DNA of 64,000 nucleotides from assembly GCA_036346225.1 (NCBI GenBank), contig JARFIW010000108.1:2852001-2916000 (forward strand). Reading direction: 5' to 3'. The notes beneath the pieces were generated by a model, which saw only the letters and a program-made list of their open reading frames with translations, was not told where the DNA came from and did not search any database. Both the position numbers and the translations under genes were made by a program. This document shows positions 11,151 through 21,719 of the stretch, piece by piece; the first letter of the stretch is position 1, and every line of letters starts with the position of its first letter. Source of the DNA: Platerodrilus igneus. Its lineage: Eukaryota; Arthropoda; Insecta; Coleoptera; Lycidae.

Positions 11151-13115
11151 AGATCATACCAGAGGAGAGTGTTGTCGGTCGGTCATGCTAGTTCCTTTGA
11201 AATATTTATTAAATTATCAGAGATGCTCGGGGTGTTTGCTGGGGCAACAATATTTATTTGTGAGTGGTTGACAGTTATTCCAAATTTAGTGAATGAAAAC
11301 ATCCAACTTCTTTATTATAATTATTTGTAGAGCACCATCTTTGTCAAAAAGACTATAAAAAATGTGTAGTACTTTACTTTACTGTACTTTACTTTACAAG
11401 TTAGTACTGTGATCATATAATAAATAGTAAATACTACAAATCCTGAAATTAATCGAATCAATAACGTGTACCAAAGTTGTTTGAAGCAACCGAAGGGTTT
11501 AATCTTTTGATTTGTGTGTCTGTTAACTTGATAAATTTCCTGAACCATTTTAAATTGATTTTCTGAAAACTTTAATTTTATATAACAATATACAGATTAT
11601 TTTTCAATTGGAATTTTTATAGGTGGTTGTATTTCATGTTGCCTTTATATGAATGGTATACCACGATGACTCATCGTGACACTAATCAATAGGGCTGTAC
11701 TTAAAGATTGGTAAATATACACAGAAATCAACATGAATTTCTCAGGCATCAAAACCACAAGACTGGTAAAATAGATAAAGAAAGAAATCTAATAAGACAG
11801 ACCACTAGTGAATTTAAAATATCCAGAATCACAAACATCTAATAAAATATTCGCAACACAATAGAAATAATATTTTTAAAAAGATGGATTAAACAATTCA
11901 GGAGCCCTGTTAAACAAGAGCAGAGGATAGTTATAGTGTGACTATCAATTAACAATACAACTCATAAAAGGAAAACCAAAGAATAAGAAAAACCAATACT
12001 ACATTTAAGAAAAGAATGTCGAAACAGTTTAGTAGTGGATGTAACAGAAGTAAAGTGTGTTTGAAATGAAGAAGTAACTATTAAATTTTTGAAAATCAAA
12101 ATGAAAATATACAAATAATGTTTAAAACTTTTAAATCACTGGAAACAAAAATATAAGGGTAATAATTTAATGATATGAATTGAAATTAGATAATAGTGAA
12201 AATGATTTACTAGATTAAATGGTAATATAAAATACTCGATGTGAGAAATGAAAATATAAAAAACTATATAAAAATAAAATAAAACCACTACAATGGAAAT
12301 ATAAATATGTAAATAATTAAAGAACCTGTTTATTTTTCAATGTAGTTATGATATAAGTAATGTGCAATTACCTAAAATATGAGAAACACATTTTCACCTA
12401 GCGACTGGTTGAATGTCACATTCAACTGATTGCTGATTCCTAAGATAAGATTAAAACATTATATAACTATGCATAAATACAAACACAAGGTTAAATTAAA
12501 ATCAAATGATTCAGAATTAGTTCAGCTTGTTGCAGCCCTAGTAACAGTGACTACTTCATTCACATTTCAATAAAAACTAATAGAAAGGAAATGAAGTATT
12601 GTAGGAGTTGTTGCTCGTACAACTGTTTTGCTAGAAGATGCAAACAGTATTGGTGCCAGTTGTAGGAGAAGTTAATGTCAGCTCATCAGTCGTTGCTATT
12701 TCAAGATAGGTTTTTGGTTCGTATCTATTTACATAGCTCACCTTAACAGCAAAAATGTGCCATATCGTTAGGATTACTTATGGAGTAGATGTTTCCTGGT
12801 CAGATAACTAGAAACAACAAAGTATACCTTAAATTCTGTGAAATTCATTTGATATACTATTAAAGTCGAACTTTGTCTAGGTAGATTTCGATTGGCAAGT
12901 TTTTCAATGAAGACAATGCCTCCAATTAATAGATTGAGATTTTGCTGTAAATTCTCAAGTATATGTTTTGGACACCCAGGTGAATGTCAGTTTCTAAAAC
13001 TCAAAATTTTACAAGTGGTTTTGTAATAGTTTCATGTGCGATCAATATTGAAGGAGCAACTCCTATGGTTTGTAACAAATTTCATCCTGGGTCAAAATGT
13101 TATGCTACTGCAACA
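11151..13115. other. No gene recognised
   Basis: AT-rich sequence without a convincing ORF, RNA gene or repeat boundary. It could hold the degraded 3' LTR of the preceding BEL/Pao copy, but I found no matching partner on the other side. Confidence 0.4.
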
Positions 13116-13117
13116 AT

Positions 13118-13250
13118 ATATATACACACACGTGCGCGCACACGCACGCACGCACACACCCACACCCACGCATGCACCCACACATGCACGCACACATGCG
13201 CGCGCGCACATGCACTCACGCATGCACCTATGCACACACACACACACAAC
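13118..13250. repeat. CA-rich microsatellite with ACGC variants
   Basis: Alternating purine-pyrimidine tract of CACA, CGCG and CACG units. The His/Thr/Ala-rich ORFs crossing it are products of the repeat. A tract of the complementary type lies at 19630-19756. Confidence 0.9.
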
Positions 13251-13879
13251 ATTTACTCTGCTTTATAAAATATTGATCTTTTCAAACATCGTTAAAGGAA
13301 TGAATATTCGTTGAAATGTAACTGCTGTCATTTTTTGGAACGTTCTTATCAATTTCAAATAATTTTATTAGATTCGTTCTTACCGTTTTTAACCGTCACC
13401 AGTACAAGACGTGCCCTTCTGGCACTTTTTAATCTGATAATCATAAATCCACTTTTATTATGTAAATCTTTTAGATTTTCTTGTATATTGTATCAGAGTA
13501 AGTTATCTGCATCTTATTATGTATTTTTACTACTGTGGTTTTTTTCTATTTTAACTTTTGATAATGGTTGAGAAATCTACCGAAACGTCAAGTTTTGATT
13601 AAAACTTTTTATTTAATTGTTTTATTATTGGACTATACCCCAAAACATTCTTTGAAATACCTCATGTGTATTGTTCGATAAGACTGACCAGTCCATTATA
13701 ATTATAAAAAGATGTGATTTGGGGTCATTTACAAGGTCATATAGCACCATTCTGTGAACATACAACACCCCGAACCTACACAAAATAAAGAAATTTTGAA
13801 AACTGAAAATTTGTAATTGCTAATTTTTACAGTAGCATACAGAATATTATATTTTAAATATATATATATGACAGTAGGT

Positions 13880-14420
13880 CGCATGTTACGAGTAGAAATT
13901 AATGTTAATCCACACACTACTTATTATATTTATTATATTCCTCATCATGTGGTGGAAAATGCTCATATCTGCACTACCAAAACTCAAGTCGTTTTTGATG
14001 CCTCCACTGCTACTGCTACTGGGATCTGTTTTCCTTCATATTGAGATTTTTTTCAACATGGCAGATATTACCAAAATGTATTGCCAAATCCTTATAGCAC
14101 CTAATGCGAGATCTTCAACTGATACTATGGCCTGAAAACCCAACTCGACTTCAAACTGTAACTTACAAAATGGCAAATTCCAGCTACTTAGTCACACACT
14201 GCCTCAAAGAAATTTCCATTTAATGTAATACTAAATATCCAAGAGAGTTAGAGTCCTCGAATTAGATACCTACGTTGACGATGTAATAACAGGTGCACCC
14301 AGTGAATGAGCTTAAATGTGTCTGTCAAAACCTGATCGATATATTAAAATCCTATGATTTTGATCTATAAAAATTTACATCCAATAGTCCTGCTGCATTA
14401 TCTGACCTGTCAAACTTATT
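13880..14420 (+). pseudogene. BEL/Pao copy 2 reverse transcriptase fragment
   Basis: About 13930-14030 reads YYIPHHVVENAH and TTKTQVVFDAST, the entry of a BEL/Pao RT. About 14269-14400 reads TYVDDVITGAP, then ILKSYDFDL and FTSNSPAALSDLSN, containing the YVDD catalytic box and the following helix region. The middle is heavily mutated. The coding match stops at about 14420, where antisense LINE sequence starts. Confidence 0.75.
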
Positions 14421-15600
14421 GTTCGAAAATTTTCACATCTGCATCTTTCTTTTTTGGTGTAGTGACTATGACGTTATGTTAGAAATCTTTGGGTATCTCG
14501 CCTGTCTCATACGTATAGCTAAAGAGTTGGAAGAGACGTTCTGTTGCTGCTTGTCCAGCGGCTTTTAGAGTTACTGCTTGCACCTTGTCTGTATCCGGTG
14601 CCTTACCATTTTTCAGACATTTTAATGCTAATTTGAACTCATCTCTAAGTATAGGATTTTCCAAGTTATCCTTTTCAATGTCTGATTCTTGTTCTAATGC
14701 TGTTAGTTCCTTTCTGCATATAAATTCCCTATATATTCTTGCCATCTATCCACTTTTTCTATATTTTCTATAATGACGTTTCCTTCCGTGTCCCTTATAT
14801 TTTTGCTACACGGTTTTATATCTCTAAAATCCATTTTAATTAGTTTGTACGCTTCAACTGTCATTCCTATTTTCATCTTAATTTGTACCTCTTTGCACTT
14901 TTCATCAATTCATTGTTCTTTATCTTTCCTGCATTTGCGAATAATTTCCCATTTTATGGCTTTGTATCTTTGCTTTCCTGTTTCATCTGATCTATTTTTG
15001 TATTTTCGTTTTTCCTCTATTAAATTCAGGATATCCTTTGTTATCCATGGCTTCAAAATTTCTTGTGTATATCCCACAATATCTCTGGCCGTCATCTAAG
15101 CTCGGTTTATGTTATTCCATTATATTTCTACTTCCTTAGTATAAGATATTTTCTCAATATCTTTCAGTAATTAATTTGATTTTTTTCGAATCTTTCTTGA
15201 ATATCTTTATCTTTTAGTTTCTCAAAGTCAAAGTGACTTTTTCTGTTCCATATTTTTCGAATTTTTAAATTTAAGGCGGTCTTCATAATTACACTGTTGT
15301 GGTCAGTGTCTATATCTGCTTCTGGGTACATTTACAGGGTACCTTCTACAGCCTTTTACTTGATTCCTAAACTGTTGTCTAACAAGAATGTAATCTATTT
15401 AATATATTTATGTATCTCCTTCCATTTTCCACGTGTATCATCTTCTAGCATGATGTTGAAATAGTGTGTTTGTGGTGGTTAAATTGTTCTTGTCGCAAAG
15501 TTCTACCAGCTTATTTCTGCTGTCGTTCCTCGTGCTTAAACCAAATAAACCTACTACAGCTCTTTCCTTACTTTCACCTACCACTGCATCAAAATCTCTC
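14421..15600 (-). mobile_element. 5'-truncated LINE (RTE-like endonuclease plus start of RT)
   Basis: On the minus strand, about 15600-15470 reads RDFDAVVGES and VVGLFGLSTRNDSRNK, then NNLTTTNTLFQ. This is the part of an apurinic-type endonuclease with the DFN-like catalytic motif and the TNTLF motif. About 15095-14910 reads KPWITKDILNLIEEKRKYKN, the linker to RT. About 14745-14430 reads LKNGKAPDTDKVQ and YETGEIPKDF, the first RT motifs. The element lacks its 5' end and later RT blocks. It lies inside BEL/Pao copy 2. Confidence 0.8.
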
Positions 15601-15780
15601 ATCATAATCATTAGGTCTTTAGTCCTGAAACTGGTTAGACGGTTACCCTCATTGTTTCCTATTCTGAACTAACCTACGCATTTCCCTGAAATTTGCACAG
15701 TCTGCATGTATCACTACCTGATCTAGGTTTACATCTACCTTCTTTTTCCTATGATTTGTTACGTTCATTTTCGGCAATAA
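15601..15780 (-). mobile_element. 3' tail of a second copy of the same LINE family
   Basis: On the minus strand this reads NFREMRRLVQNRKQ followed by a stop and a short ATG/GAT-rich tail. The same tail is found on the + strand at about 42190-42360 (NFREMSMLAQNRK with the same 3' UTR). Its 3' end abuts the 5' truncation point of the neighbouring LINE at about 15600, so two copies lie head to tail. Confidence 0.7.
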
Positions 15781-16084
15781 TGGTTATTTTATTTAGAATA
15801 ATTGTCAACTCATATCCTTTGCTAATTAATTATCCGTTTATCTAAATTCCATATCTACGGTTAAATAAAAAGCGTCGCTTTATAATTAAAAAGAAATACG
15901 CTGGCTAATAATCTTCTACTAAAATCCACTTTGCTTCCAAAACGAAACTTTATTCGATAAATTAAATATCCTGTATATTTTATGTGGTAAATACTTCCGC
16001 TAATTAATAATAAATTCTACTTCCCAGAATTCCCTAACGTAAAGTTTACGCTATACTCAGATAGTCAATAACGTGTTCCAAGTA

Positions 16085-16810
16085 TTCGAGCCCATGGAAA
16101 GGCACTGGGTGTAACCTGGAATTCTCAAGATGATGTTTTATTTTCATTTTAAATATTAAGTTAAAATTGCTTCTACTTACGAAAAGATGTTTAGTGTTCA
16201 CCATATCTACGATTTGGGACCCGCTAGGTCGTCCTGGACTTATGATAATTACTATAAAAATTCTTCTACAGAAATTATAGTTGTAAAAGATTGATTCGGA
16301 CGACCCTGTGCCCAATGACTTATATAGAACTTGAAGAAATTTTATTGATCATTTATCTTTAATCCAATCATTTAAAATACCATGACAAATAAGCATCAGG
16401 AAACTGTGTTATCTTGAATTACGTGACTTTTCCGACATCTCTGTAAACACATATGATGCCTCAGTTTATGTGCATTTTTAGCAATTTGTATTACACAAAA
16501 TCTGGTGTGACGCATGCCTCTTATAGCCATCTCGTTGCCCCACGTGGAGTTATGCAGTGTTTTGATTTTGCTCGCCTTGTCAAAGGCATCTTAGCAGCAA
16601 TTGATCTAAATTTGATAAAATTTTGTGCTATATTGATTCTACGATAATTCTATTTTGGCTTTCTCTAGAATCTTGCAGCTTAAAAACTTTTATTTGCAGC
16701 CGGGTGGTGAAAATTCAGATATTTACAAATATTGATAATTGGCACCAAGTCAGTTCTGCAAACAATCCTGCTGACTTAATATCCAAAGTAGTAAGCCCCC
16801 AGGAGCTTTA
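16085..16810 (+). pseudogene. BEL/Pao copy 2 connection and RNase H remnant
   Basis: About 16190-16300 carries IWDPLGRPG and KILLQKL in shifting frames. Then come DSDDPVPNDL and RDFSDIS, the RNase H start. About 16625-16810 carries DSTIILFWLS, then LKTFICSRVVKIQIFTN and NNPADLISK, the RNase H end. Several stops interrupt it. This confirms that the same BEL element resumes to the right of the LINE. Confidence 0.7.
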
Positions 16811-16815
16811 AAATT

Positions 16816-18167
16816 GTGAATAATGGTAGTACGGCACCGAAATTTTATCCATCAGCTGATAATTGGCCTAGTAATACTCATATATCTAACTTTATACATC
16901 ATTCAGACGTACTTCATACCCAGGAAGTTAATGCCAGAACCTATTTATTAACCACGCAGGAAACCAAACCTCAACAAGAGCTTTTATTTATTCAAAATAT
17001 GCCCAACTTTTCTAAGCTACTAGATATCACAACCTACTGTTTAAGGTTCATAAAAAATAACAAGATACCTGCAAGCTCCTGAACTTTGACCCCACTGACA
17101 CCCGAAGTAATAATGCTCAGTAAAATCCTCATACAGTTCGTTTATAATCAAGCATTGTCAGATGATATTTGTAATCTAACCATGTCCAAGTGCAAGCCTC
17201 CAGTAAATTAAAGGCATTAAACTCAGTTCTTGACAATAATGGTATTTTGAGGGTTGAAGGTCGACTTATTAATGCCGCCGTTAATGTTTCAGAAAACCAT
17301 TCAGTAATGCTTCTCAAACGAAATATATTCACTGATCTCGTTATTTTAAATGAGTAATAATGCCACATTATCGTTTGTGCGGCAGAACTTCTAGCCCCTA
17401 AATGGAAAAACCGTGGCAAATCTGCAACCGCTGATGAACATAATGGCAAACTTACCTGACCCTCGTGTCAATATGTCTCACCCTTTTTTCGGTTTCAGGT
17501 GTTGCTTATACCGGGCCCTTCTTACTAAAAGAAACTAAATGTAATAATTGTCATTTTTCAAAGGCATATGCTTGTTTTCGTATGCATGGCTGTCACAGCG
17601 GTGTACATTGAATTAGGTACCGAATGTTTTGGAGCATTTTGCATCGTTTATTTCTAGACGTGGTCTATGCAGAGATCTGTATTTTGACAATGCAACAAAT
17701 TACGTTGGTATCAATAACGCACCGCAAAATATTCGCATTGCCATCCAACAAAATACCATACAAAACTTTTGTAAAGAAAACAAAATTAATTAGAAATTCA
17801 TTCCTTCTAGGTCGCCCCATTTTGAAGGGGAGCTGGGAAAACTCCATAAAATCTGTCAAGGGCCATTTACGGCGCATCATTACAGATCTGAATTCTTTAA
17901 CCTATGAAGAGTTTTACACATTGCTAGTGCAAATCGAAGATGTTCTCAATTTTCGCATATTGTACTCACTTAGTAATGACCCAGATGATATGGAACCTTT
18001 AACTCCAGGCCATTTCTTGATAGGTCATCCTTTAAATACGATTCCTGATCTTGACATAAGGAATGAGCCTGTTAATCGTTTATTCCCCTACCTGCCGATA
18101 CAATGTATGCTTAAGTAATTTTGGTCACGATGAAACTTCGAGTATATGCATATCTTACAACAAAGGT
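16816..18167 (+). pseudogene. BEL/Pao copy 2 integrase remnant
   Basis: At 17200-17330 LNSVLDNNGILRVEGRLINA gives the segment before the integrase zinc region. At 17830-18085 GSWENSIKSVKGHLRRI contains the catalytic Glu, followed by TYEEFYTLLVQIEDVLNFR and LTPGHFLIGHPL, a near-invariant BEL/Pao signature. The match runs up to 18167, where the palindromic element begins. The catalytic Asp region (about 17500-17700) is damaged. Confidence 0.85.
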
Positions 18168-19168
18168 TGTTACATGCCAAAATTGGCAATGTCCATGCCT
18201 TAGGGTTAGTTATAATTTGTAAATAAATTCTCGTGGATCTTTTTAAATGGACTTGTCAATTTCCATCATTCCGGACAGTTGCGTTTGTGCAAAAGAATGC
18301 GCAGGTGCGGGGAGTGTGAAAGGATGCCATTAAGCTACGAGACCTGAAGCCAAGAACATCTATCTGTGTGGTGTGCTTTTTCTTTTCAGGTGGTAGGTTC
18401 CTTACCTTGCTTTATCGTTCCTTATACTTGAATGCTTATCGTTCCACCTACGAGAGCATAGAGTTTTGGATGAACGGATTGGAAATTTGGAGTCAACATG
18501 GCGTGATGTGACCCACAAACGTAATGGACCCTGGGATTTGGCTGCACGATGCGATTTAAGTGAGTAAATTGTTTTTATTTACATTGTGCATGATAATTTG
18601 ACCATTGCATCACCTTTAAAAGCGTTCGGTATTTGATACAGAATGATGCGTAATTTTGCCGCGTAATTATACGTTATATTAAACAATTGTGCAATAGTAT
18701 AGCAACGCGGGCAAATTACATGCCATTTTGTATCCAACACCGAATGCTTTTAAAGGTGATGCAATAAACAAATTTTATGCACAATGTAAATAAAAACAAT
18801 TTACTTAGTTAAATTGCACCTTGCAGCCTAATCCCAGGATCCATTACGTTCTGTGGGTCACATTACGCTATTCTCTCGTAGGTGGAACGATAGGGATCCA
18901 GGTATAAGGAACGATTAAGGCAAGGTAGAAAGGAACCAACCACCTGGAAAGAAAAGCACACCACACAGATATATGTTCTTGGCTTCAGGCCTCGTAGCTT
19001 AATGGCGTCCGTTCACACTCCCCGCACCTGTGCATTCTTTTGTGCAAACGCAACTGTCCGGAATGACGGAAATTGACAAGTGCATTAAAAAATATCCGCG
19101 GGAATTTATTTACAAATTATAACTAACCCTAAGGCATGTACATTGCCAATTTCAGCATGTAACAAGGT
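18164..19168. mobile_element. Palindromic (foldback) element, 997 bp, with AGGT target duplication
   Basis: The element spans 18168-19164. It starts TGTTACATGCC and ends GCATGTAACA. Its two arms are reverse complements over roughly 480 bp, with the centre near 18690. AGGT flanks it on both sides (18164-18167 and 19165-19168). It interrupts the BEL/Pao integrase tail exactly: the coding match stops on one side and resumes on the other. No transposase is encoded. The ends match the family at 24767, 34276, 57416, 58933 and 60725. Confidence 0.85.
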
Positions 19169-19397
19169 CCAAATGGCAGTTTGCACCTGCATTATCTGAA
19201 CTTCTAGGAGCTATGCTCCACTTAAAGAAAATCATGTACTACTCCTTCAACTCCTTCAATGGCCTTTAGACCGAATTACTGCAACTGAAAAGGATAGTCG
19301 CATGCTAGTCGTTAGTGCATAAATCCTTAATGATGTGATACGACAAAGTGTTGTGAAGGCGTGTCAGTTACCAGTGGAAATAAGTTCTAAGTGATTA
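19165..19397 (+). pseudogene. C-terminal end of BEL/Pao copy 2 pol
   Basis: Shifting frames contain FAPALSEL, LLQWPLDRITATEKDSR and VVKACQLPVE, the typical C-terminal tail of BEL/Pao integrase. A stop follows at about 19395. This is the continuation of the integrase broken by the palindromic insertion. Confidence 0.7.
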
Positions 19398-19629
19398 TTT
19401 TTTTTCTAGAAATTTTTTTGACATTATGATCTTACTTAGCATTAGTCGAGTAATAAGGCCCTTTGTGCCACTTTAAACATTGGTGAATAATATTTGCGCC
19501 TTATGTTGTATGAGCCTTTCAATCTTCTGCTAATTATGCACCACCTGATGTTTTCTTTATTTTTTGTTTATCTTAGTGTATCATAAGTTTTGTTGTTTCC
19601 TTTGAAAGGTGTCCCCCAGATACTTTCGA

Positions 19630-19682
<53 letters not shown>

Positions 19683-19756
19683 ACGCATGTGCATGTGCAT
19701 GTGTGGGTGCGTGCATGTGTGCATGCGTGTGCAGCGCGCGAGTGTGTGTGTGTGAA
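19630..19756. repeat. TG-rich microsatellite
   Basis: A pure TG run of about 50 bases followed by GTGCATG variants. The Val/Cys-rich and His/Thr-rich ORFs through it are products of the repeat. Confidence 0.93.
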
Positions 19757-21644
19757 AGCAAAATTCTTTGTAGTAGTATTTGAACTCGATCTGGAGTTAT
19801 GCATTAAATGGAGAGGCCATTTTCATCCCTTAACGAGTTTTTCTTCCTTTCGTTAGCTAGAAGAGGACACTAAGTATCGCGCTTCAAGACATTTGCACTT
19901 AGTATGCTCCAACTATGTTTAATTAATGTTTTCTTAGAGTTAAGAATTTATGTAATAAATTTGCATTTGTTTGTTTGTTACAATGGATAATGTTTGTGAA
20001 GTCTTATGTTAATAAAAGGATGTAATTAGCCAGATCTTTCTTTATTGAAAATGATATTCGATCAGTGGGACAACAAACCAAGCTGTTGTCTTGATCTTTT
20101 CCAAGAGGGGCTTTCAAGTAAAACTTATTAAAGAAAAAGTACACCCAGTTCACTCATAAACACCCTTTGCATTTTTAGCAACTATGAAGTCAAAATAGAA
20201 CAAGCCTTAATATGAAAATGTAATGCTAATCAGATACTGAAAATTATTAAAAATATTTGCTCTATACTAGATCTGTTTAATGATCAAAGTGTTGATATTG
20301 TAAACAAAAATTTAAACGGCATTAATCGAATTCTTAGAGGGCACAATCAGTTATGGTCACCAGGTAGATGCGTACCAGAGTAATTTTAGGAAAGGAGATG
20401 TTATGTTATGATTGTAAGTAAAAAGGAAGAAAATCTACTCTCCATGCAAAAAGAGGTGTTCAAGTCATGGAAAAATTACTGCTTTAAACATCTGTCGTCT
20501 ACAAAAACTGGAAAACCAGAAGGGATATCAAGCGAAAAGATAGATCTGGGAAGATCGTAAAGTTATCAACCTTATGATGTTATGATTTGTTGGTGAGATC
20601 AATGATGCACATGAATGAAAATTGTGACATTGTAAAGTAAGTAGTACATCTAGCGAACGTACTGTAATAACGTCATGTAATCTTCACAGATAACTGATAA
20701 TATCTAAAGAAATTAATGCATGGTTACAAGACTACAAATGTAAAGATATTGAACCAGAGAATGCGATAAAGTTTTTAGAAAAATCTGCCGATGAAAACTA
20801 TCTGTTTCTGAAGAATATAAGATAATAAGTTAATATAAGCATTTTAGCATAATGAAATATACAAGCTAGAAACACTTCATGTTGATGATTAAAAATCAAT
20901 TACAATCATGTCACTGATTGACACTAAGGAGATCAGTCGTTTTGCATACCAACAAGGAAAATGGTGTGCATATTTAGAATATTGCAAGAAAATTCCATTA
21001 CTTTATACCCTAAAACATCGTCAGAAATTTTTATTAATTACCATAAAATAAATGGGAGTATTGTAACATTTTAATTTGCCATTGCCTCGCCATGTTACAT
21101 TGAGCATCTCGCTTCCTTTCATGCAAAAGTATTTTTCAGTTTAATTTTATATTAATACTGTTTACAATCACAAGTTAGTTTTGATTTGTGTAACATTTCT
21201 CTTTAGTATTATAAAATAATACACTAAATACGTCGATCTTTAGTTTTAATTTAATATTCTTTCTTTTGTATAAATAATATAAATAATTATCATCAGATGT
21301 ATTTTTTAATTGGTAAACCTCTGAATTATGTCCATAAATACACAACTGGTGTATACATGAATCTGTCATTTAAGATGGTTTTCTTGTTTGTCCCTCTCTT
21401 AAAATGTGTGGTTATCTTCAAATCAGAATAAATTTTCGCTCTCTCGATGTGACTGTCTTCTAGTTCACATGCCGTTTCTCGATAAAGATGTCCTTTCTAA
21501 GGCCAAGATGTCGTACCTGGTATGTAAAAGATGTTTTTTTTTATTCTAGTTGAAACACAAAAATATCGTTTTAGAATACTTTCAGACGGTTTCTCGTGGT
21601 GTATTACAATACTTCTTTTTTGTCACACATTTATTTTCTAGGGT
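19757..21644. other. No gene recognised
   Basis: Unique-looking AT-rich sequence. Around 20400-20830 there are short lysine-rich open stretches broken by stops, which may be an old element, but I recognise no motif. Confidence 0.4.
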
Positions 21645-21719
21645 TCTCCGGTGAAGTATCCTCCGGTAAAATATTCTCTGGTAAAGCGTTCTCTGATGAA
21701 GTATTCTCTGGTGAAGTTT
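21645..21719 (+). repeat. 15-bp minisatellite, five copies
   Basis: Five consecutive units of the type TCTCTGGTGAAGTAT with point changes. The length is a multiple of three, so the tract would translate as a five-residue repeat (roughly FSGEV), but no long ORF contains it. Confidence 0.85.

Larger units (their letters stand above)
13880..19397 (+). mobile_element. Decayed BEL/Pao retrotransposon pol (copy 2) with nested insertions
   Basis: RT motifs (13900-14420), the connection/RNase H region (16085-16810), integrase (16850-18167) and the C-terminal tail (19165-19397) come in the right order on the + strand. They are separated by antisense LINE sequence and by a palindromic element. Copy 2 differs from copy 1: its RT has an intact YVDD, and its sequence groups with another BEL lineage by eye. 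Numerous stops show it is dead. The interruptions give a relative insertion order: the BEL first, then the LINE and the palindrome. Confidence 0.8.

Noticed and set aside
12984..13314. His/Thr/Ala-rich ORFs
   Set aside because: Translations of a CA-rich microsatellite. The same applies to the ORFs at 19568-19856.
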